A stretch of 64,000 nt of DNA from Rhyacophila brunnea. Lineage: Eukaryota > Arthropoda > Insecta > Trichoptera > Rhyacophilidae. Location of the stretch: positions 1-64,000 of the forward strand of contig JAGYXB010000962.1 in the NCBI GenBank assembly GCA_022495005.1. Reading direction: 5' to 3'. The translations under genes were made by a program, and so were the position numbers. Numbering within the stretch: position 1 is the first letter of the stretch; each line of letters starts with the position of its first letter. A model generated the notes under the pieces. The model searched no databases. It saw only the letters and a program-made list of their open reading frames with translations, and had not been told where the DNA came from. This document shows, piece by piece, positions 57,650 to 64,000 of the stretch.

Positions 57650-60600
57650 TAACACTGAATGCATAATAGGTAGTTTTATCCTTATTAAAGTAGGTGTAGT
57701 CTTCCCAGTGAATGTTTTTAAAACACAATATTCACAAATATTCAATTTTTAGATTCTAAAACACCGTCATAACTTAACGCACTAAGGGTTGTATAATTTG
57801 TCTTAGGATATAACCTTTCTGTACCTAATCAAGGTAAAAATCGATGAGTGTGCGGACATGTATGTCCAGTTTTGTGGATTTTGAGAAAATTTATATTGAA
57901 AATAAAGTGGACATACTTTGTCCACTTTATTTGGCAATAACTTCTCAATTAATATCCTATTTGGATGTATAATATTTTTACAGTACTTATAAAGGTATGA
58001 TGTTGACTGACATTATGTATAATTGAACGCTTTCAATCAAAACTGGACCTACGATATCTGTGCACCGGCCAATCGTTATGATGTATATTCATTTAATGAA
58101 TATTTAATGCAGAAAGATGGAAGACATGATTTCCTATGAAATGATCGCTGTCTATATCACGAAAGAAACAGCCGATATACTAATAATTCCATTAGTATTA
58201 TAGGTGGTTTAATTTAAATTATTGTTAAGCATTGCCCTGGCAGGACTTTACGTTACTTACTACCTATTTTTTTAATGAAGACTTCTAAATACATTACAAC
58301 AGTATAATAACAGATAAATATGTATGTGTAATTCGTAACTAATAATTAAATATTACTATTTGGTGTGACTTGTTGGAATACAATGAGTTGTGTAATTAAT
58401 ATTCATTAAATAGGTTTCTATTTTCATAATATGATCTTAGAATCAATCAGTATTTACTGTGATGTACCTAAAATTCCATTTTATATATTGTAAGTAGTGA
58501 GCTTGATTATGATGATCCAGAGGCAAAAACAATGTGTCCTTTTGTCAATCTTTTTCTCAAAGTTTGATTCTAATTGTCGTCACTGGAAACAGCCTTTATA
58601 TTGTTATCTGTGAACTCACTATGTACATCGATATCTTACAGTTGATTACCATCATTAGACCAGGCAATGCGAAGTCTCAGTCGCGTTTACTATTAAAGCG
58701 GAATTTAGCACACCGCTGAAGTGTTAGTCCATTACTCTGTAGTGCTTTCCAACCAGCATGTCACAACACACTGGAGCGCCGTGAGAATAACTCATTATGT
58801 GTTGTAAATTTTTTGTCAAGTGCAAATATGTTATCATTTCAAGCAAAACTTTTAATTAAACAATTTTGGTGTGTCACTAAATCAAAATTAATTTTAAAGC
58901 GTGTCGCTTACTCAGAAAGGTTTAAAAACACTGCTATATTGTGCTAGCACAGGTGGTAAATTCCGATTTAAAAGAAAACATGACTACTAATTCGGATGGA
59001 ATAAGTCTCGATTTAATATTTTATACACTACCTGATATATTATAGCGGGATTTAAAGCGCATTGGTTTATCTTTTATACATATTTAACCGATTAGTATTA
59101 TGGCATAGGTGAAGATTACTAAATTAAATTTAAACAATTTAGGATTTAGTTCTCGATTCTATACTATTGTGGATGTTTTATTTGAAATAATATGGCCATC
59201 GAAAGCGGAAAGGTGGGTGACACTATAAATAAAAAAAAATCCAAATAAATAAAGTTATACTGGTTTTATCTGTCATTTTCTTCTCTATGGTTTCTCGATG
59301 GCCATAGAAATACTAAACACCATAATATGTTCATAATTTTACACTATTTTACGATGTCTACACTGTTTTATTTACTAGTGAGAATATTATATTATAAAGC
59401 ATATCAATTATTATTATGTAATGTATGTTTATTTTATAATTAGGTATTGTCGAATACTGTATTATCATAGGAAATGATTTATTCACTATTGGACACACAG
59501 TGAGGATAAATATTTTTGCTACAATCTCGTTTAAATATGTCTCCTTCTGTGTGTCTGGCAAAGGTAATGAACATATTGTCATGTTCATGTTCATTTTTTA
59601 ATGTTGGTAGGCTGTGTTGATAAATTCTAAACGTTACATCAATTAGTTACTCAATACTATTAAGTTTAATGTAACCCGGATTGTAATATCATTGAAATTT
59701 CATTGGATTGTATGAAATTGGTAATTTTTTGATTACCATAATGTGACTAATAATGGCAGATACGATTTATTTTCGTACATAAGAAATAGGCAGGGGCTAA
59801 TATGTTTAATCTCTATGGTTACTATAGCTGACTCTGTTTAGATCGCACTCATGTTATCCTCTTGTTTCATTCCCAAATTATCAAACACTACATACTGCTA
59901 ACGCGGCATTTTTATATATATTTATTATAACACATGTAATATATCAACACAAAGAATGAATATTTAAATGTTTTTTTTTGGTCTCCAGAATGGAAAATAT
60001 CGACAAGAGGTATGATAGGTATTATTTAAAAATAAGTTGATATTTAAATAGGTAAAAATTATAATATTATTCCCTAAATCAGTAATACCTATAATATAAC
60101 ATGGTTGTTTATGGAAAGAATGCTTCCCTTAAAACCAATATTATCATTTAGCCATATAATATTTATAGCATTATAAAAATATTATTTATATGAGTATAGT
60201 TTCTATTTTAAGTTTTCTTTAAGGAAAGTCCCTTATTAATACTTTTTAATGAATTGTATTGATTATTTTAAACTACACTATATCACAAGTAAAATTAATC
60301 TCATATCACATCCGACAACGATTACAATTTCATTAATTTATATTTATTTCATCAATCATTGCCAATTTGATATTTTGGTTTTTTCGGTTATTTTCATTAA
60401 TTTATAATATTCATTTTAACTATTATAAGCCATGTAAATAGTTACTTCATAGAAGTTATTTTTATTTAAGAATCTAAGAAGTAGATTTATATTTAATTTA
60501 GAGATATATATAGTAACATTTATTATATTAAAAGAACAAATACAGGAATGTCATGATATATTTGTATTCAAATAACACAATATTATGTATTAATTTCATT

Positions 60601-60704
60601 ACATAAAATTAATGGAATACATACCGGTAGGTAGGTGCTGAAAAAAAATTAAATGCATATCACTTGTATAACAAATTTCTGTACATGGTAAGTATTAATA
60701 ATTA
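57650..60704. other. Downstream flank, AT-rich, no gene seen
   Basis: Beyond the poly(A) signal there is no coding sequence, splice-linked frame or clear transposon up to the repeat at 60705. Confidence 0.6.
57901..57932 (+). other. Perfect 12-bp-arm hairpin downstream of the ZP gene
   Basis: AATAAAGTGGAC, a short spacer, and GTCCACTTTATT, about 350 bp after the stop codon and beyond the likely poly(A) site. Function unknown. Confidence 0.7.
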
Positions 60705-61110
60705 TTGATTGCTAAATTATGTGGAAAGACTTTATGTTGGCATCTATAATTTAGGAATGTGCCTAATGTAAAATAACAGAAAAAGATTGCCCCCCTATAA
60801 AATTGGTACCAAATCCCATCATCGTTTTTTTTAATCACTGCCAAAGGAAAATGTCTTGCGTGTGTAAAAAGTATTATTTCCACAATAATATTAATGATTT
60901 GTCAGAATGTCTTTTAAAACCTTCCAATAATTATTAATCTTTTTCACGATTTGTAAAATGTCCTACATTTTTTTAAGAAACCACCGCGATTGAATATATA
61001 ATATGCACATTTAGTTTAATCATTACCCATTTTTAGTGCGCAACACGAATGACAGCTATGTTATTTTCATGCTATTGACTTCAAAATGATGTTTTTAAAA
61101 TTGGAAATGC
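60705..61110. repeat. Dispersed repeat, copy 2
   Basis: Direct relative of 29640-30075, about 75-80 percent alike by eye with indels. Confidence 0.75.
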
Positions 61111-64000
61111 GCAAAAGTGCGCATGTAAAACTATATTATAAGATTAATACTTACCATATTATCATCCAGAGTAATGTGAATAACTTTATAATCTTGCAAA
61201 CAATTCTTGCTTACAGGGTTTGCTTGTTTAATTTATTATCTTAATAATTAAAATAAAAATATATTTGTACTTTTATACCAAAATTATTAATTTAAATAAA
61301 CGTGAGTGCGCTATGAATATTTTGAGTTTGATTTATTAACCCTTTAAATAGTTTAAATGCTAAACAACGATATATCGTCATTCATAATACCAGCGAAAAA
61401 TGCTAACAATGATCATTGTTAATTGAACATTCTACTGACAGGTGTGACACACTTCGGTGTTCATGTTTTGTTATCAAAACAAATCGTAGTTGCGATGGGC
61501 AGTTGTCAGCAGATTTCTCAATCATAGCCTAGATCAACAATGACTATTATGATTTATGAAATTGCAACCTAGAAAGACATTGACTCTCATATGGTTGTAT
61601 GCATGAGATTCCCAAAAACCTTATAGGCTATATACTGCACGTTTGTGCGCATGAGTACAAACGTAATTAGCTGTTAAGTGACGTCACGAATGTGACATCT
61701 CATGTGTCATGGTGTTCGTATTACAAAATTTCATTCCCCGATAAATAATTCAAAATTTTGAAATTTTAAATGTGTCTGAAAGTGTGCGAACGGTACCATA
61801 TAAATTTAATAATTATACATGAATAATTATTATGAACTTTAAATAATTTATCAGCTATTTTATCACATGTATTTTATAATTATTCTACTGTACGAAAGGT
61901 TGTATTGCCAGTAAACTTTTCCATTTGGTGGCAACACTGAATACATTTGGTGGCAATACTGAATATTATTATGACTAACTTCACTTCAATTATTTGAGAT
62001 GTCAAAACAGAATAAGAATAAATGACAGAAAATGCAAATGATTTAGACAATAATATGTAATGATCTCTGTATAATATTATCATTTATACCAATCACCGTA
62101 TGACACTATTGATGTTTCCAGTGTATTTGAGAGTTGTGCCTTGTTTATTACAGTTATCTTACAATAATTAACTAGGTAAGTAGGTACCATAATATTTTAA
62201 TGCCAGATACAGCAGTAGGTACATATTTTTGCGGTGGTTTAGCGGAGATATTTTATCGTAATCTTACGTAAGTCCATCTTATGTCTCCATGAGAAATATT
62301 GCAAGCGAAATAGATACGAGGCATTTTATCAGTTACCTACTATCTAGATTATAGACTAGGGATCAAAATTATACGTATTTTGTAAACAGCACGACTAGGA
62401 ACTGTTTTTAAAGTTCGCAAATGTTTTACAGAATCTACAAAACGAACAAGGGCCTCAACCAAACGTTTGTTGCAATGAATGCAAAATTAAAATGACATTT
62501 GAAAGTGACAGCTGAGGCAGCCATTTTTAATGGCGCGTGACGTCAGATCGCTTACGTCACAAACAGTGTTATAAGCTATTCGATGGAAAATCGGTTAAAT
62601 AGCTTATAAAGAATTTGGGAATCTCATACATACGGCCCATAGTGTATTGAATATTCAAGTTGTATATATCGCACCCTGAGTGTAAAATTAAGGCATCTGC
62701 AAATTTTTCAATTTCAAGATTAAATGCAAAACAACTGCAAAAGTCGTGAACTTGATAATGTAAAAGTGAAGTAACTGAAAGAACATGTATTATAATGTAG
62801 ATATAAACCAAATATTATTGTTTTTTTTAGAAACTCTATTTCTCCTAACAAAACGAAGACTTCAAACCCTAATATATCCAAAATATGTCTTTTACGATGC
62901 CATGGTTTTACACTCACGGTGCGATATAGTGAAGGACGACGATAGAAACAGTCACTTCTCACTCGACCACCATCACCCCATAGTTCGCTCTCAGTATTAT
63001 CTTAACAATAGTTCGGTAGTCGTTGCTACTGGATTGCGGCTTGGTCTAAACATAGCTCACCACGATTACTATATACTGTAAATCTTCAGTCCTACAATTT
63101 ATTGTAACTCTGTATCCAGACAAAGTCTACATCTATCTCTGCAACCGCTGTCCTTCAATCAACCCACATCACCTTCTCCTCATTCATTTCCTAAACTTCT
63201 TTTGCAGGTTAAATGATTTATGTAACGTGAGAAACCAGCGATTAAATTGAATTTTACTAGTGGCAAATGCTAAGCAATCACAGCAGCAAGCCACTGCTGG
63301 ATTGATACTGGTTTTAAAAGTAGGAAACGAAAAATAAAACATGCATTGAACCATTAACATTTTAGGGTACACATAAAAATAATATATTTTATTCAAGAGA
63401 AATAATTAAACATAAAATAAAACTCATATCATCAGAATTATTTTTTAATATTGCCATTGTTTCACAAAATATTTACCTAACAATACAAATGAATCAAATA
63501 AATCATACAATTCCGGTTAAAAAGGTAAATTACAATTTTAATTAAACATACAGTCACTTCGTCATCCCACTTCTATCAGATAAGGGAAAAATATTAACTT
63601 TTTAATTATTCACGAATGTACGTACTTTTGGTCTCTCTACAATAGGCACTATTATAAAATTTGATTGATCGGCCGAGACCTTGCTACATGGAATTCTAAT
63701 CCACTTAATATCACATATATTTGGAAACAACATTGAATGCCGTAACTCAAAATTAATATATGTTAACGATAAATATAGGGTGACGACGTGCATAAATGTG
63801 TATACACCTTGGTTTAACTACTATGTGTGTATACATATTTACTCGAGTGACTGCATATCTCTCACAATGCATTGTTTGTTATATCTGTTACGGATATTAT
63901 TACGATGTGTGAAAAGAAAATGTAATATTAATTATACTTAATCAATTAATTTTCTCAATGAATGAAATAGGTTTCTACAACACCAATGGACAAAATAAAA
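61111..64000. other. Downstream flank, no supported gene
   Basis: A 98-codon frame (62785-63081) is the longest but shows no domain. The rest is AT-rich and unremarkable. Confidence 0.55.

Noticed and set aside
62785..63081. 98-codon open frame downstream of the ZP gene
   Set aside because: No domain, low-complexity His/Asp stretch, no splice partner or promoter. Not enough for a gene call.
1..64000. CRISPR arrays, operons, bacterial genes or endogenous viral genes
   Set aside because: No regular spacer arrays, no bacterial-type gene packing, and the reverse-transcriptase fragments are LINE-type (no LTRs, integrase, envelope or capsid seen).

Overview
This is insect nuclear DNA. It is AT-rich, protein-coding sequence is confined to small GT-AG exons separated by introns of up to 23 kb, and the rest is dominated by DNA transposons (hAT-type and a P-like THAP element), tRNA-derived SINEs and decayed non-LTR retrotransposons. 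Base composition and repeat style would suit a hemipteran such as an aphid relative, but that is an inference; the sequence itself proves only an insect-like genome.

One host gene can be supported. It lies on the + strand from 7818 to 57547 and encodes a zona pellucida (ZP) domain transmembrane protein of the family that builds apical extracellular matrix and cuticle. Twelve exons join with consistent phases into one 536-codon reading frame ending in TAG. The product has a hydrophobic N-terminal stretch, an acidic Ser/Thr-rich linker, a ZP domain with all expected cysteines, a basic proprotein-convertase site, a membrane segment and a 28-residue cytoplasmic tail. The start codon is probably on an exon further upstream that I could not identify. 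A poly(A) signal follows 78 bp after the stop codon.

Layout: 1-7817 is upstream flank or 5' intron with SINE, LINE and hAT-type remnants. 7818-10665 holds exons 1-3. 10666-34121 is one 23.4 kb intron packed with repeats and one GC-rich island near 20.4 kb. Exons 4-12 follow at 34.1, 42.3, 47.5, 48.2, 49.5, 52.5, 54.9, 55.7 and 57.4 kb. 57.6-64 kb is AT-rich downstream flank with no gene I can support.

The most unusual content is a pair of inverted 658-661 bp elements, each bounded by its own 8-bp target duplication and each carrying the same first exon of a THAP zinc-finger protein with an intact splice donor. One copy is interrupted by a hAT-type MITE, and the other preserves the exact pre-insertion site. 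A second hAT insertion (53.5 kb) and a MITE (21.0 kb) can also be dated relative to their hosts by paralogous empty sites within the window.
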